Positions 31,364 to 42,829 of a stretch of DNA of 64,000 bases are shown one piece after another. This DNA comes from Cylindrotheca closterium (taxonomy: Eukaryota; Bacillariophyta; Bacillariophyceae; Bacillariales; Bacillariaceae): assembly GCA_933822405.4 (NCBI GenBank), contig CAKOGP040002202.1, positions 718,437-782,436 of the forward strand. The letters run 5' to 3'. Within the stretch, counting starts at the first letter, position 1. The number at the start of each line of letters is the position of its first letter. Below the pieces are notes generated by a model. It did not search any database, was not told the DNA's origin, and saw only the letters and a list, made by a program, of their open reading frames with translations. The position numbers were made by a program, and so were the translations under genes.

Positions 31364-31861
31364 GCATTGGAATGAAGCCTATTGGTACAGTATTGATACA
31401 ACTTGCAGTGGAGCAGGTCAAACGATGGTTACGGGAACGTGCATGATGTTGCAGTCTAGTTTCAACAAGGCGCCAACCCGCCATTACACGTTTTGGAAGA
31501 GACGCGAACCGCAGTGGCCTCCCGCTAATGGACACGGAGTAACAAGCAATTTTAATTCCTTCCGCTGCCTACAACAGCAAATCCACAGACGTGGTCCATG
31601 GCTGATGTTGATGCTTCATTCAACAAAAAGCTGGAGTCAATCATATCACCAATTGATTGCACTGTGCATAAGCTGGAGTCAATCATTTGGTACTAGATTT
31701 ATATCACTAATTGATTGCATTGTACATAAGGTGCAGTCAATCGTTTAGTCCTAGATTTATCACCAATTGATTGCACTCCACATATGTAACATTGAACACA
31801 GCTTCACAGCTTTCATGAATACTTTTCAAAAATAATCTCAAATTCCTTGCCTTCCAAGACT
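31364..31861. other. Convergent 3' spacer with degenerate repeat
   Basis: Holds the 3' ends of two convergent genes and the repeat at 31630-31785. No gene seen. Confidence 0.5.
31630..31785 (+). repeat. Degenerate tandem repeat, three units of 42-58 bp
   Basis: Units begin GCTGGAGTCAATCAT (third: GGTGCAGTCAATCGT) and end ATTGATTGCACTGTGCATA or close variants. The first unit lacks an internal ~15 bp segment. Confidence 0.8.
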
Positions 31862-33524
31862 TTATGATCCAAGAGTAAGTAGTACTTGTGCGAGTTTGGT
31901 TGGATCAATGGTTGGACTTTTCGAGTGTTTTGCAGCCTCCAGATTGACGAGTGGCATATCCATGACAACGATACCCATTGCTTCAATTACCTCCTTGTCA
32001 ATGGGGACACAGTAGTGGCAGTTCTCTGTATCCACCAAGACAAAATTCACGATGTCAGAAGGATCGACAGTGTCGTCTTCTGGCGGTTTATCCTCTTCTT
32101 TCACACCTCTCGGCAAATCATCTTCGACCATGCTAACAATACAGGTAATCAATTCTGATAGGGTATAGCCATGCATTTCAGGATCAACCCCAGTATTAGG
32201 AATGTAGATTTTGGGTGCCTGGCACCTGTGGATGGCCTTCCCAACTCCAACAGGCAATAAATTAGCCAGCATGGACCCAAAAAAGCTGCCCATGGGAAAG
32301 ACAACGAGGTCACAGGAGGCAATCAGTTCCGATGAGACAAAGTCCAAGTGACAAAGCTTTGTCTCCTGTCGAGTTGTGGTCGTTCCATCCTCCAAGGACT
32401 TGACCAAATCAATGCTTTTGATCTTTTGGGGCGGTTTACGTTTCCCCATCAAGTGCTGACCCACATCCTCGTCACCATTATCATACTGTGTTCGTAGATG
32501 CAGATGAGCCCCTGTAATGGGTCGGACCTTTCCCTTGACACCCAACAAATTCCACAGAATGTACAGGGCGGCCACAATGTCTTTATCGTGTTCCAGCCAG
32601 CAGCCTGTAATGATAAGATTTCCAATCGAAGCACCGCATAGATTGAAGTCGGTAGGCATTCGATTGGAAAACCATTGCAAGTGTCGGCGCAGCAAACTCC
32701 GCATGGGCATTTTCACAGCCTTGACCAACGGTTCTTTGCCTTGCAAGATGCTTTCAAACTCAGCGTGAGCCTTTGTAGAATCTTCGTTGAGGCTATATCG
32801 GGAAGGTTAGAACAAGAAATCGAGTCAGTGAATTCGAATGCAATGCCATGAGATACAATCTGTGCTCCTCCACGACTTACCGCATCGAGAAGAAGTTGAT
32901 GACTGCAGGGTTTCCCAAGGCAGATTGGTCACTCAAGGCAATTAGCCTATGAATTGGTCACAAGCAAAAAATGAGGAGACCAGACGCAAATAAACAAGGC
33001 AGACAACTTTGGTAGTCCTCCGTCACGTACCGATTTCTCAAGTCACCCACTGCGGAAATCGGAAATGCCCGCCGTATCTCAGCTGTTGATCCTCCAGAAT
33101 CAAAAGGTGTAATCAGGTGAATGCTATTGTGGGTGTAATCCTTTAATACACCACTCAAATCTCGAAGTGCACTTCCGCCACTGAAAAATAGAATTTCGGG
33201 TCCATATTCGGGCACACGATTGCACCGATCCACTCGGACCATGTCGGGGCAGGTCAACGTTCTGGACAATGGAATGAGCAGCGGTTTAAACTTTCGTTTC
33301 CGCTTTGGTGGGGGCGGAAGTCCTTCAGTAGCGGGTACCACAGCAGGGGTTGCTTCCTCCTCGTCTTCGGATGACTCTGACGACGACCGATCCATGGAAT
33401 CGGCGAAGGAATCAAATCTCAATTCTCGAGGCGTTTTCTGTTGCTTTTGCGGGGCGGTTTTCAGCTTCTTCCGAGGCTGCCGTTGTAAGCCTTCTTCGGT
33501 GCGTTTTCCGTCGTCTTTCTCCAT
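31862..33524 (-). CDS. CofD/YvcK-family protein (UPF0052)
   Basis: Three exons: 33524-33031, 32946-32881 and 32792-31862 with introns 33030-32947 (GTACGT...ATAG) and 32880-32793 (GTAAGT...ATAG). Both introns are phase 2 and the joined frame gives 496 residues. After a basic, Ser/Glu-rich N-terminus, the fold starts at EILFFSGGSALRDLSGVLKD, then HLITPFDSGGSTAEIRRAF and VGDLRNR, the nucleotide/phosphate-binding hallmarks of this superfamily. GASIGNLIITG and VVFPMGSFFGSMLANLLPVG follow. Bacterial YvcK controls cell-wall and gluconeogenic metabolism and binds UDP-sugars; archaeal CofD makes coenzyme F420 precursor. The eukaryotic role is unknown, and no plastid signal is evident. Confidence 0.85.
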
Positions 33525-34181
33525 TTTGAAATACCACTCCTTCTATCAGAATGAATGCAAAAATTTGGGACAACACGTGGGGCTATGGTGCAGTACCGCC
33601 GGGACCGAGTTTTTGCCGATGAGATCCGATCAGATCAGACACTTGAAATCATCCGGCAAAGATATTTCGGTTGACGTGCGGAACTTTGAGTCAGGACTAT
33701 TCTAGGCCTGTGCATGCTTTCATTCGAAAAAAGACAATACCTGCAGGTGCTGTAGGTACTCTGCTTCATTCATGATTTGTACTGGATGGGGTCCTCATCT
33801 ATTGCGATTCTTTCTTGCTCATTATTGGCCGTTTGCTCAAAACAGTCCCGGGAAGTAAGAGGTTTGTTGAGTAACTTTGTGTTTGCCAGTCTCTTGGGAT
33901 CTTCCTGCTACTAGTACTAGAAAGCAATGTGCCTTTGCCTGTAGAGGATGAGGCTGGGGAAGCGGAAGGAACATTCTCCCAAGTCCATAGAATGGAATTT
34001 CAATAGATCTCAGTGCCCAAAACTGGCTTTTCAAGACGTATGGTAGTAGCACGACTAGCTACTAGCTGATGTGTAGCACACACGGGTATTGGATAATGGG
34101 GCAGCAGCCTCCGGACCATGTTTTCTAGTGTTACACATTATCATACTTCTATACAATATATCAAACTATAAAACACTATTT
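33525..34181. other. Intergenic region with no gene seen
   Basis: Upstream of the CofD-like gene and downstream of the hypothetical gene at 34182. No coding or repeat signal. Confidence 0.45.
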
Positions 34182-35012
34182 TCAACATGCAGCTGCACAG
34201 TAATTTGGATGGAACGAGCTGACCACTCGCAAAATGTTTGCCATATAGCAACTCCACAAGGCTCTTTCGGGAGTGTCATTCGACTCGGATGGATACCGCC
34301 TCAAGAGCTCTCGCAGCCGTTCAAAGCCTTTGTTGAATAGAATATCTATTGGGCAAGGTCCATTCGTTGAGGACGCCATAAGCAGACCGTACCGCGTTTG
34401 CTCGCAAATTGCCAGATTGTTCATTGCTGCTCGGAAGAATTGAATGTTGGATGAGACTACATCCCGTCTTTCAGTCAATTTCGAAGCCGCCGAGTTACGA
34501 AGACTTGTTATTGCAAGGTCGTACATCTGACTGGCTCGCTGCAGTAGATCATACTCGGGCCGGGATCCATTATTCAGTCTCCCTTCGTGATCGATGTAGG
34601 ACAGGTGACAAGCGAGCCCATAGTTGAATAGCATTGCAACCCAAAGATTGGTGTGTTCTCCGGTAACATACTTGTGATGCGTCTTCAGATATTCAGCGTT
34701 TGCTTTTTTGTGGGTTCTGTCAACTTTCAATGGTGGGGCGACGAGTGGCCTTCGGTAGACAAAGAAAGAGGAGGCAGTAGGACCACACCTATCGTCAACT
34801 TGTAGAGCTTCCACCGCAGGGTACATCCATTCATCCAAAGAGTCAGAGTAGATATCTTCAATATTGCTGCCTGAAAGCTGCGACAGATGTGCCTGAAGCT
34901 GTCCCAAGCCTACTTGCAGCTTCTCCATGCCTTGGGCGTATTCCTCGTCCACAATGAGAGCAGCTGCCCCATTATTTATTTCCGTGATTTGATAAAGATG
35001 GAGTCGGTTCAT
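34182..35012 (-). CDS. Unrecognised helical protein (possible TPR-like family)
   Basis: Intronless, 276 residues from ATG 35012. No signal peptide or membrane segment. Residues about 110-260 look like helical pairs of TPR type: HTNLWVAMLFNYGLACHLSY, YDLLQRASQMYDLAITSLRN, FFRAAMNNLAICEQTRYGLL and NKGFERLRELLRRYP. This pattern matches a family I associate with diatom genomes (histidine-rich 'LFNMGLVYH... YDLA' repeats) but cannot name. Probably a protein-protein interaction scaffold; function unknown. The coding style and length make it a likely real gene. Confidence 0.6.
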   Translation of the reverse strand: MNRLHLYQITEINNGAAALIVDEEYAQGMEKLQVGLGQLQAHLSQLSGSNIEDIYSDSLDEWMYPAVEALQVDDRCGPTASSFFVYRRPLVAPPLKVDRTHKKANAEYLKTHHKYVTGEHTNLWVAMLFNYGLACHLSYIDHEGRLNNGSRPEYDLLQRASQMYDLAITSLRNSAASKLTERRDVVSSNIQFFRAAMNNLAICEQTRYGLLMASSTNGPCPIDILFNKGFERLRELLRRYPSESNDTPERALWSCYMANILRVVSSFHPNYCAAAC

Positions 35013-36784
35013 GTTTAAAAGTTTTACAACGAGGCTTTTTTATGAGGGGCTACAATACTTGGATATTTTCGACTGTTTGTAGACTGACTGGAGACGCTAA
35101 TAGAGGGTGAGGTATTTTATAAAAGCTCCGTTATGGATGTTTTTTTAAATACGAATCAAGGAACCAAGATAAATCTAAAAGAAGCCAACCTATATCTAAA
35201 ACCGCGCGGAACGACTTACTTTTTTATTTCGGATTTTCACAATTCATCATGAAGATTTTAAATATCACCGAAGTTTAGAACGCATTTTAAAATATATTGA
35301 CTGGTGCTCACGAAACAGGGTTTTATCGCAGTCCTGGTAGGCTATTGTACGATAATCCCTCCCCTTCCATGTGGCGAACGCAACTTCAACTACCTGACAT
35401 CGGGAGTCAATTCCTCACAGTGAGAAGTGTAGTGCTATTGTACGTTTCGGAACAATAACGAAGCGCGATACAGACAACCGGCTAGATGAGTGAGAAGAGG
35501 GGCTCGATCAGGCATGGAGCCGACCTCTCACTGCCAAGTTTGTGTGCTCCTGTACACTGCAGCCAGTAGCACGATTCTCCTCGGAACAATAAAAAGAAGA
35601 TCAAGGCGCAGCGCGATACTGATAAGCAGTGAGACACAAGGCAACAACAAGTTACCAGGTACTGTTGAAGTCGAGCGAAGAGAGTCCTTTGTGGATCATC
35701 ATCCTTGACGGAGATATTGCTGCGCCTGTTGTGCAAGTCGACGAGGAGAAAAATCCTCGATGGTCTGGCCGCTGCTGGCCCTCACCTTCTGCAGGAAAGA
35801 CGAAGAATACTGGTATTGCACGAGACTATAACACAATCCAAAGTCGTCTAGTGTTCGATGAGATGGCCAATATTTTTGAGGATTGCATTAGTGGACAGGA
35901 AAGGTGATACCGCTGCAGTACAGTACTGTACCAGGTATTAATACTAGGTACTGTACTGTAACGACACATGCCACATCACGCCGTAACCAAAATTTGACGC
36001 GCATTTTGCGCGTTGAGTATACTTTTCATCAGGCTTCAAGGATTTCTTCTCACTTGGTGGCGCTTATGCCAGCGCTAAATTGGTCGAAAAGAGATCGGCC
36101 TCATACATGGCGTAAACTATCACACACTACAAATGACAACTCTAGTCGCATCTACTGGTGCGTAAGATCTGATGATATCATCAGTTTGTGGCTTTTTGAC
36201 TCCGGTGAAGATTTCCAGTACAGCCAGAAGGAGAAACCAAAACAAAGAAGACCCCAAGATAGGAGAGAAGACGGAATCCGTTCCGGTATTCGTACAGAAT
36301 AATTCCTGAACTTCGTACGAATTACTGTAGTTCAAGTTTTGACTCAATCTCTTGACATGACCAACCAGTTTTAATCAAGAAACTGTTCTATTGGATCGCC
36401 CCGCCCCAGTCAGGGTCGAAAAATTGGTTGCTGTACAGTACCGGTACATGTACGTGTACCGGACGACGGATGCACGGAGAAACATGTCAAACTGGACTGG
36501 GTCAGGACGTGTCAGGACCCGTTTCAACATTTTTCTGATGGTGCTTATGATAGCGCTCAATTGACCAAACCCAACGCAACGCTGCCAAATCCAAACCAAA
36601 ACGCAACATCCATATTATACTTCAGATACCGAGAATTATTTTATCTCATCTCATCTGGACTGTTTCAGATTCTCGATATTCTTTGATCCTCATTAAATCA
36701 TAGCTTCCCGAAAAACCAGTCTGACCGGGAGAAAACTATCATCGGTCGATACAATTGCAATACAAACCAAACAGCAGGTCAACA
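35013..36784. other. Long intergenic region without recognisable gene
   Basis: 1.77 kb between divergent genes. Open frames are short and unprotein-like. GTAC-centred palindromes occur at 35917-35962 and 36430-36465. The last ~200 bp are the presumed SMU1 promoter. Confidence 0.5.
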
Positions 36785-38632
36785 ATGGGATTCACAACCT
36801 CCTATTCAATTGGTGGAGAATGCACCATTGATTCGGCTGACATTTTGCGGCTCATTCTTGGATATTTAACGTCACAAGGGCTCCACCGATCGGCGTTGGC
36901 CTTGCGACAAGAGTCTGGTGTGGGCCTCAAAGGATTGGTCAACCAGCAGGCCATGGGGGCAATGTGTTTGCAGGGTGACTGGGGAAGTGTCCTCAAGAGC
37001 GTTTCGCTATGCGAAGAAACGCCAGCACAATTACACGAACAAGTCATTTTGGAATTGGTAGAAGCTGCTCCAGGAAACATGAATGCCGCATTCAGCGTGC
37101 TCAAACTACAACGGGAGAGTCTTGATGCTGTGTTTGAAGATGAGGACGACGATGAAGGAGGATCCAGCAAGCCTTCCAAATTGACCAAGGCCCGTAGTTT
37201 AGAACAAAAGCTAGCAGCCGTGGCTGGAAATCCTACAAAGTATGAAGAAATCAATCAGCGAAGGAAACTCCTGTACGGAAACCGACTATCGAAACAAGAT
37301 CGCCGACAATTGTTGGCCGACCAGTTTCAAAAGCAACCACAAGTTCCTCTGAATCGACTGCCTATTTTGCTGCAACAAGCCATGAAATGGCAGTCGCATA
37401 CTGGTCAGCTGCCTTGGATGCGAGAAGTGTATCAAGACGAAGGTGACGTACCCATAAAAGTCTCCAAAAAAAAGCGCAAACGCAAGCACTTTGATTTGGT
37501 CATGGGCAGTGCAGCGGCTGACAATGGCATTGTGGTGGGAGATCCCGAAGATCACGATGCTGAGGATTTGGAGCCCATTCCGCAAGAAGTTTCGCAAAAG
37601 GTCAAGTTTGGCAAGGGTGTCACATGCGAGTCTGCCACTTTTTGTTCCAAGGGATTGATTACGTCCTCGTCGGATGGATTGATTGAAATTTGGAATTCCC
37701 AATGTACCGATCTTAACATGGCAGACTTTCCCTACCAAAAGCAATCCGTCATGGGCCACGAATCGGCTGTTTTGTGTTTGAAACTTTCTAACGATGGGGA
37801 ACTCTTGGCTTCGGGAGATGATCAAGGGAAACTAATGGTATGGAAGTTGTCGAGTGGCAAGTGTTTGCGGCAATTTTTAGCACACAATGGATCGGCCATT
37901 AGCTGTATTGATTGGAGTCCTGATTCGTCTCGCATATTGACGGGCAGCTCCGATGGAAAGTGTCGGGAATTGGGACTGCGGTCTCAGAAGATTTTGCAAG
38001 AGTACTTGGGGCATACTTCCTATATTCACAGTTGCCAGTACGTTCTAGTTTCCGACGATGATAATGGCACATTATCACTGGTGCTTACTGGGTCTGCGGA
38101 TGGTTGCGTAAGAGTATGGCAGCAGGGAAATTGCATTCGCATCCTGCAACCACAGCGGTCGCCCTCGGCTAAATCGTTGGTGGTTGATGCGACACAACTC
38201 CAAGCTGATCAACCAGCAATCCACACTGTTTTGACAGTTCCGAATCATGACCAACAAGGACGAGGGCAAAATCTCATGCTCGTGGCACCACGCTCATCGA
38301 TTGCCTACCTGATGACTGTGGAAGGTCGCGTTGTACAGACTTATCAGGCAGCGTCAGACCAGGACGTGTTCTTGGCTGCTTGTATCAGTCATTCCTTTGT
38401 ATACTTGGCAACGCAAAAGGGAGAATGCCTGGTTTTTCACCTCTTCAAGGGTACTCTGGAGAAGACAATCTATGAATTTGCCGCGCAAAGCACTTCCAAA
38501 AGCGGGGAAAGCGGCGACAACACGAGTAGAGTTGAAATTACGCAGCTGTTGCATCATCCGTTCCGATCAATGTTGGGTGCCTTTTCGAACGACAAGACGC
38601 AAAGGAAGGGTGTGCTTTCAGTTTGGAAATAG
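36785..38632 (+). CDS. SMU1: SMU1-type WD40 spliceosome protein
   Basis: Intronless, 615 residues from ATG 36785. N-terminal LisH (about 20-50, DILRLILGYLTSQGLHRSAL) and CTLH region, then the basic segment LYGNRLSKQDRRQLLADQFQ typical of SMU1. KKKRKRKHFD follows as a probable nuclear signal. The linker contains VSQKVKFGKGVTCESATFCS, then WD repeats (LITSSSDGLIEIWN, LLASGDDQGKLMVWKL, ILTGSSDGKCREL, LTGSADGCVRVW). Family role: with RED/IK it joins the spliceosomal B complex and supports splicing of short introns, fitting a genome with many 60-100 bp introns. Human SMU1 is 513 residues; the extra length here lies in the acidic Glu/Asp segment (about 125) and in loops between late WD repeats. Confidence 0.95.
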   Translation: MGFTTSYSIGGECTIDSADILRLILGYLTSQGLHRSALALRQESGVGLKGLVNQQAMGAMCLQGDWGSVLKSVSLCEETPAQLHEQVILELVEAAPGNMNAAFSVLKLQRESLDAVFEDEDDDEGGSSKPSKLTKARSLEQKLAAVAGNPTKYEEINQRRKLLYGNRLSKQDRRQLLADQFQKQPQVPLNRLPILLQQAMKWQSHTGQLPWMREVYQDEGDVPIKVSKKKRKRKHFDLVMGSAAADNGIVVGDPEDHDAEDLEPIPQEVSQKVKFGKGVTCESATFCSKGLITSSSDGLIEIWNSQCTDLNMADFPYQKQSVMGHESAVLCLKLSNDGELLASGDDQGKLMVWKLSSGKCLRQFLAHNGSAISCIDWSPDSSRILTGSSDGKCRELGLRSQKILQEYLGHTSYIHSCQYVLVSDDDNGTLSLVLTGSADGCVRVWQQGNCIRILQPQRSPSAKSLVVDATQLQADQPAIHTVLTVPNHDQQGRGQNLMLVAPRSSIAYLMTVEGRVVQTYQAASDQDVFLAACISHSFVYLATQKGECLVFHLFKGTLEKTIYEFAAQSTSKSGESGDNTSRVEITQLLHHPFRSMLGAFSNDKTQRKGVLSVWK

Positions 38633-38762
38633 TATCTATTAAAAAGAGCAACAACCGACAACCGGTTTTCGACGAATGTGGCAAATGACACGTAACAAAT
38701 AACGTAAACTATGTTATTCTACACCTTCTCGTGCGCCAATCTCAAATGAAGTACAGTGGCTT

Positions 38763-41700
38763 CTATTGGAAGCAGGTGGTGTTGCATTGACCGCCGGTGC
38801 AAACTGTGATGTTGCAGTTTTGGTCAATACCATTCTGAATGTCAGCAAAATTGTTCATTTCAAGCATACAATTGGCACAATCTTGACTTTGAATTCCGCT
38901 TGGTAGTGCTGGAATGCTACCGGCCAGTTCGTTGTCCTCTGGTATTGAAGTATTGGATAGAGCAAACAAGGAAATATTTTGGGTTGAGATATTCAGACTC
39001 TTTACACAAACAACGGCATAAATGACGAAATGAACACTAACGGAGATTCAGGTAGGTCAAATTTGAAAGCCTGTCCATGACGCCTGGTATTTCCCCATTC
39101 AACTCTGACGAGGCTGCAAGAAAACGATGAGCATCGCACCATGCAAAGGCAAAGAAAACCATTGTCGCAACTAACGTACAGATTTTGAGACGGGTCAATT
39201 GAGTTAGGTCGCCAAGCTCGGTCGGTAAAGATTGGCTCGAAGAGCTGAAATCGTTGCCGCTGAGGTGAAGATCCGTCAAACTCGAGAATCTGCCAATTTC
39301 AGTGGGAATGGACCTGGCGAGATTGTTATTTGCCAAAAAAAGGGACGAAACCTTATAATTGGTACAGTCCACAAAATACCAACCGCAACTATGACCACCG
39401 TCCAACCAGCGAGTATTCACTGTCCAAAAGCTTCCACGTGTCGAAAGGTAAGCTCGAACCAAGTCATGCCGCTCGAGTATTTCACGTTTCACACTTGGAT
39501 TATATGGATTTGGATACCAAACGTCGACATCTGCGAGCCCGTTCAGAGCGTCCGCATTCAGGTCAAATCCAGACAGCGCGTCCTCAAAGTAGGAACGACG
39601 GTCATTCGGGAAGCAGTAAGAGTTGCACTCACTGTTTCCCCGGATGCAAACATCGACAAAGCATTGTTTGAATAGAACGCTCCAAACATTGCCAAAATTG
39701 TTGCCTTGCAGAAAACAGCTGCTGCAGCCTTGTCCTCGGAATGTGCTGGGTACGACTGGAAAAGTTCCATGAAGGTTATTATTTTCTATCAATGCCAACT
39801 GTGAGATACCGACCGTCAGCACACATTCCGCAGTCCACATGCACTGGGCACTTACTCAAATTCAGATAATTCAAATTTGCCATCTGGTCTAATATCCCTA
39901 CTGGCATCGTCCCTGTCAAATTTGAGTTGTTGATATCAAGATGCGTCAATTGTGTTAGTTGCCCCATTTCAAAAGGCAGCGATGGGCTCGAAGAGCCGAA
40001 ATCGTTACCACTGAGGTTGAGATTCAGTAAGTTCCCCAGTCGACCTATTATAGTAGTCAAATCATGAGGTATGTTAGAAATCGGAACAAAGCGAAAGATA
40101 CCAGTATTAAAACGAATTCAAAGTCTCAACAAGCAATCGCTCACCAATCTCGGTAGGTATTGATCCGATGAGACTCTGATGGTACAAATGGATGCCTGTA
40201 ATCCTTGAATCCAAATCATCCCACGTTGTCCCATTCGCAAATATGCTTTGAAGACAACTAGTCTGTTGCTGTTGTCCACGAGCTACCAGCAGTTGCTTGG
40301 TAGAAAACAAACATATCATGTCGCTCAAGCAATTCGAGCTCGAGATTTGGATTGGACTCATTCAATGGCCATGTATCGACATTCGTAAGCCAGTCGAGAG
40401 CGTCCGCATCCAAGGCATATCCAGAAAGTAGATCTCCAATGTCTCGGGGAGTTGTTGGAGACGGAGTGGTCAAGGTAGGAGCAATGGTAGGAGCTGAGCT
40501 TGTAGAGGTTGTAGGCTCCTTCGATGGCGTATAGGAAGGTCCTGATGAAGGACTAGTCGTTAGAAACAGGGTCGGCGGGTCCGATGCTAATTAAGTGGGC
40601 GCTGGATTAGATCCTAGGAACGGCATCGCTGTCGGTGTATATGTGACTACAGTCATGCTAGTTCCGCAAGTCAACGAGTTGGAGCTGGTCATGTACCCAA
40701 TGAACACCTTTTCATTCTGAAAGTCGCATGGTAAGACGAATCTGACTTGACTGAATCCGCACAACTGTGTCTATAGGATGCAGTGCCAAGCGACCCTTCA
40801 CATTGCACTGCACAAGTATCCGAGTTGTATGTAAGTGCAACAATTTCCGTGCTCGCAGTACAATCAAGGCTATAGCTTCCATCTGGACTCCCAATCTGTT
40901 GATTGAACGATCCATTCTCAAAATATGCCTCCACTCCAGGTCAGGTTGGGGAAGATGTCAAAGGGGCATCGGTAGGGCTAGGAGTACGATCGGGTACTGG
41001 AGCTTCGGTGGGCTCATTAGTAGTAGGACCTGCAATTGGAGCTCGGGTTGGATGACTTGATGGCGCATCACTTGGCGACGAAGTGCTTGGATTCGACGAT
41101 GGAGCCATTGATGGTGGAATGCTAGGAATCCCGGTAGGTGAAGCACTGGGCTCATCCGTTGTGTCCGTTGATGCGAGTGTCATCAGCAGCAGGAACTCGG
41201 CTGGTTCGTTCAAAGCAAGAAAATCTACCAAATCATCTTGTTGAAACAACTGGAGAATAATGCCCATTATGCCGAGAATTTTTTCTTCTCCCTTCAAAGA
41301 TACCTCAAAAGTAACTGTAATGCGGTAGCATGGTTGTGCAGTCTCTGTCTCGCAAACACCGTCGTCTGAGAGGTTCACCGTGACCTTGGCGTTGGCAATT
41401 GCAAACCGTAAGGAGCTGACAAGGTGGCGATACGCCTGTAAGTTTCCTTGAAGCTGTCTCCTTCCCAAATCGGTGCAGCCAACCAGACTTGGGACAAGGA
41501 TGGATTTCAATTTTGCTTCAATATCCGATAATACAGTACCTGGTTCAATATCTTGCGATAAAATGGCTTCCATATCTAGTGCAAATCCCAAAACACGCAT
41601 GCTTTCTTCCCCTTCAACAGGAAGCTGTTGTGCGACTGCATTATAATCATCTTCACTTGGAGGAGGGTACTTCAAAAGAACTGTAGTCGGAGACAAAGAC

Positions 41701-42790
41701 GGAACACCACTGGGACTCGGAGATTGCAAGGTCAAATCAGTTGGACTATCAGTTGCTTCTGTCGCGGGAGTCGTGTCATTTGGAACACTACCTGATTCCG
41801 AGCTGCCACCTTGTGTCGCAAAAAAGGCACCAACGCCCCCACCGGTCTTTGCCAGTACTACCAAAGCCACAATGATTTTGCGTCTGGTGTTTTTCTTTGC
41901 GGCTGCAGCCACACGCATTTCTGCCATCTCGTTTCGAAGGCGTTCGTTTTCATCTTCCATCTGCTGTTGCATATGATTTGCTGCTTGCTCCACTTTTATT
42001 TCTGGCAGTCATTGTTGTCCTCACTTCCCACCAGTTCTGCTTGGATCTCAAGACCTCTGTCATAATAGATCCCTCCTTCCACTGCAATATCGCTTTCTTC
42101 GTCAAAAGCGGCGAGCCGTGAACTAGGACCTTTATTGCAGCCCTCTTCTTTCCTTTGGCACAGTCTTCCTTATTGCTGGACTCAGCGCCAGGTCGAGTTG
42201 ATCGACGACTTAGTCTTGCAGCTTTCTTGGATTCGTTGTCAGCTCTATCTTGGTGGCTTTTTCTGGGGGATGTACTTCTTCGTTTCGATTTTGCGATATC
42301 AGTCCCATGGCTCGAAACTGCTCCAGGATGAGGGGGGCTCTTGCTGGACCTAGCAGCTCTTTTGGATGAACGATCACGTTTGTCTTGGTCTTTGTGCTGA
42401 TTTCCACGTGTCTTTCGCCGCTCGGCCAAGGATTTCGTATCAGATGGTCCTACCGACTCTGCACCCAGAGCTGCATCGATACCGACGGCAATCCCAGGCC
42501 TGGAGAAAGGAGCGCGCTGGCCTCGTGTGGATCGTCTTGTGGTTACTCGGTCCGTTCGATCTTGATCCGTTCTAGATCGACGGGCATGGCGAGATGACGA
42601 TTCCTTGGAGGCATCATCACGAAGAGATCTTTCTTTATTTGGATTGCTTTCGTCGCTGTAGTCCAAAGAGCTGTTACTATTGGATTTGCTACTGCTCTCT
42701 CGGTGACGAGACGGGCGGCTTTTTCTTGTTTCCTGTCTTGGAGATCGATCCTTTGCCGTCTCAGAACGCTTGCGTCTAGCAGATGTTGAG
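38763..42790 (-). pseudogene. Decayed LRR receptor-like gene with Ser/Pro/Thr-rich stem
   Basis: Minus-strand order: a basic Arg/Ser-rich N-terminal region (42780-42010, with PGAVSSHGTD-type motifs), a membrane segment (IIVALVVLAK, ~41890), a Pro/Ser/Thr-rich stem (41170-40945), a Cys-containing module (40934-40690), then two LRR modules. Each module has an ALDADALDWL or DLNADALNGL start and SGSIPTEIG, LNLSGNDF-type LRRs split by short GT-AG introns (for example 40128-40033, 39840-39781, 39178-39116). This is the diatom LRR receptor-like architecture. Breaks: no ATG for the N-terminal frame, a frameshift near 42000, in-frame TGA at 40941-40943, a frameshift near 40690, TAA at 40591-40593, and TAG plus TGA near 40260-40210. 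The second LRR module alone (to 38763) remains open with introns. Confidence 0.7.
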
Positions 42791-42829
42791 GCTTCTTCTT
42801 CGCTCGTGATTTAGAATTGTGTGCAATGC

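Noticed and set aside
40941..40943. In-frame TGA in the LRR gene as a selenocysteine codon
   Set aside because: The gene has several other stops and frameshifts, and no SECIS-like structure is apparent; simple decay is more likely.
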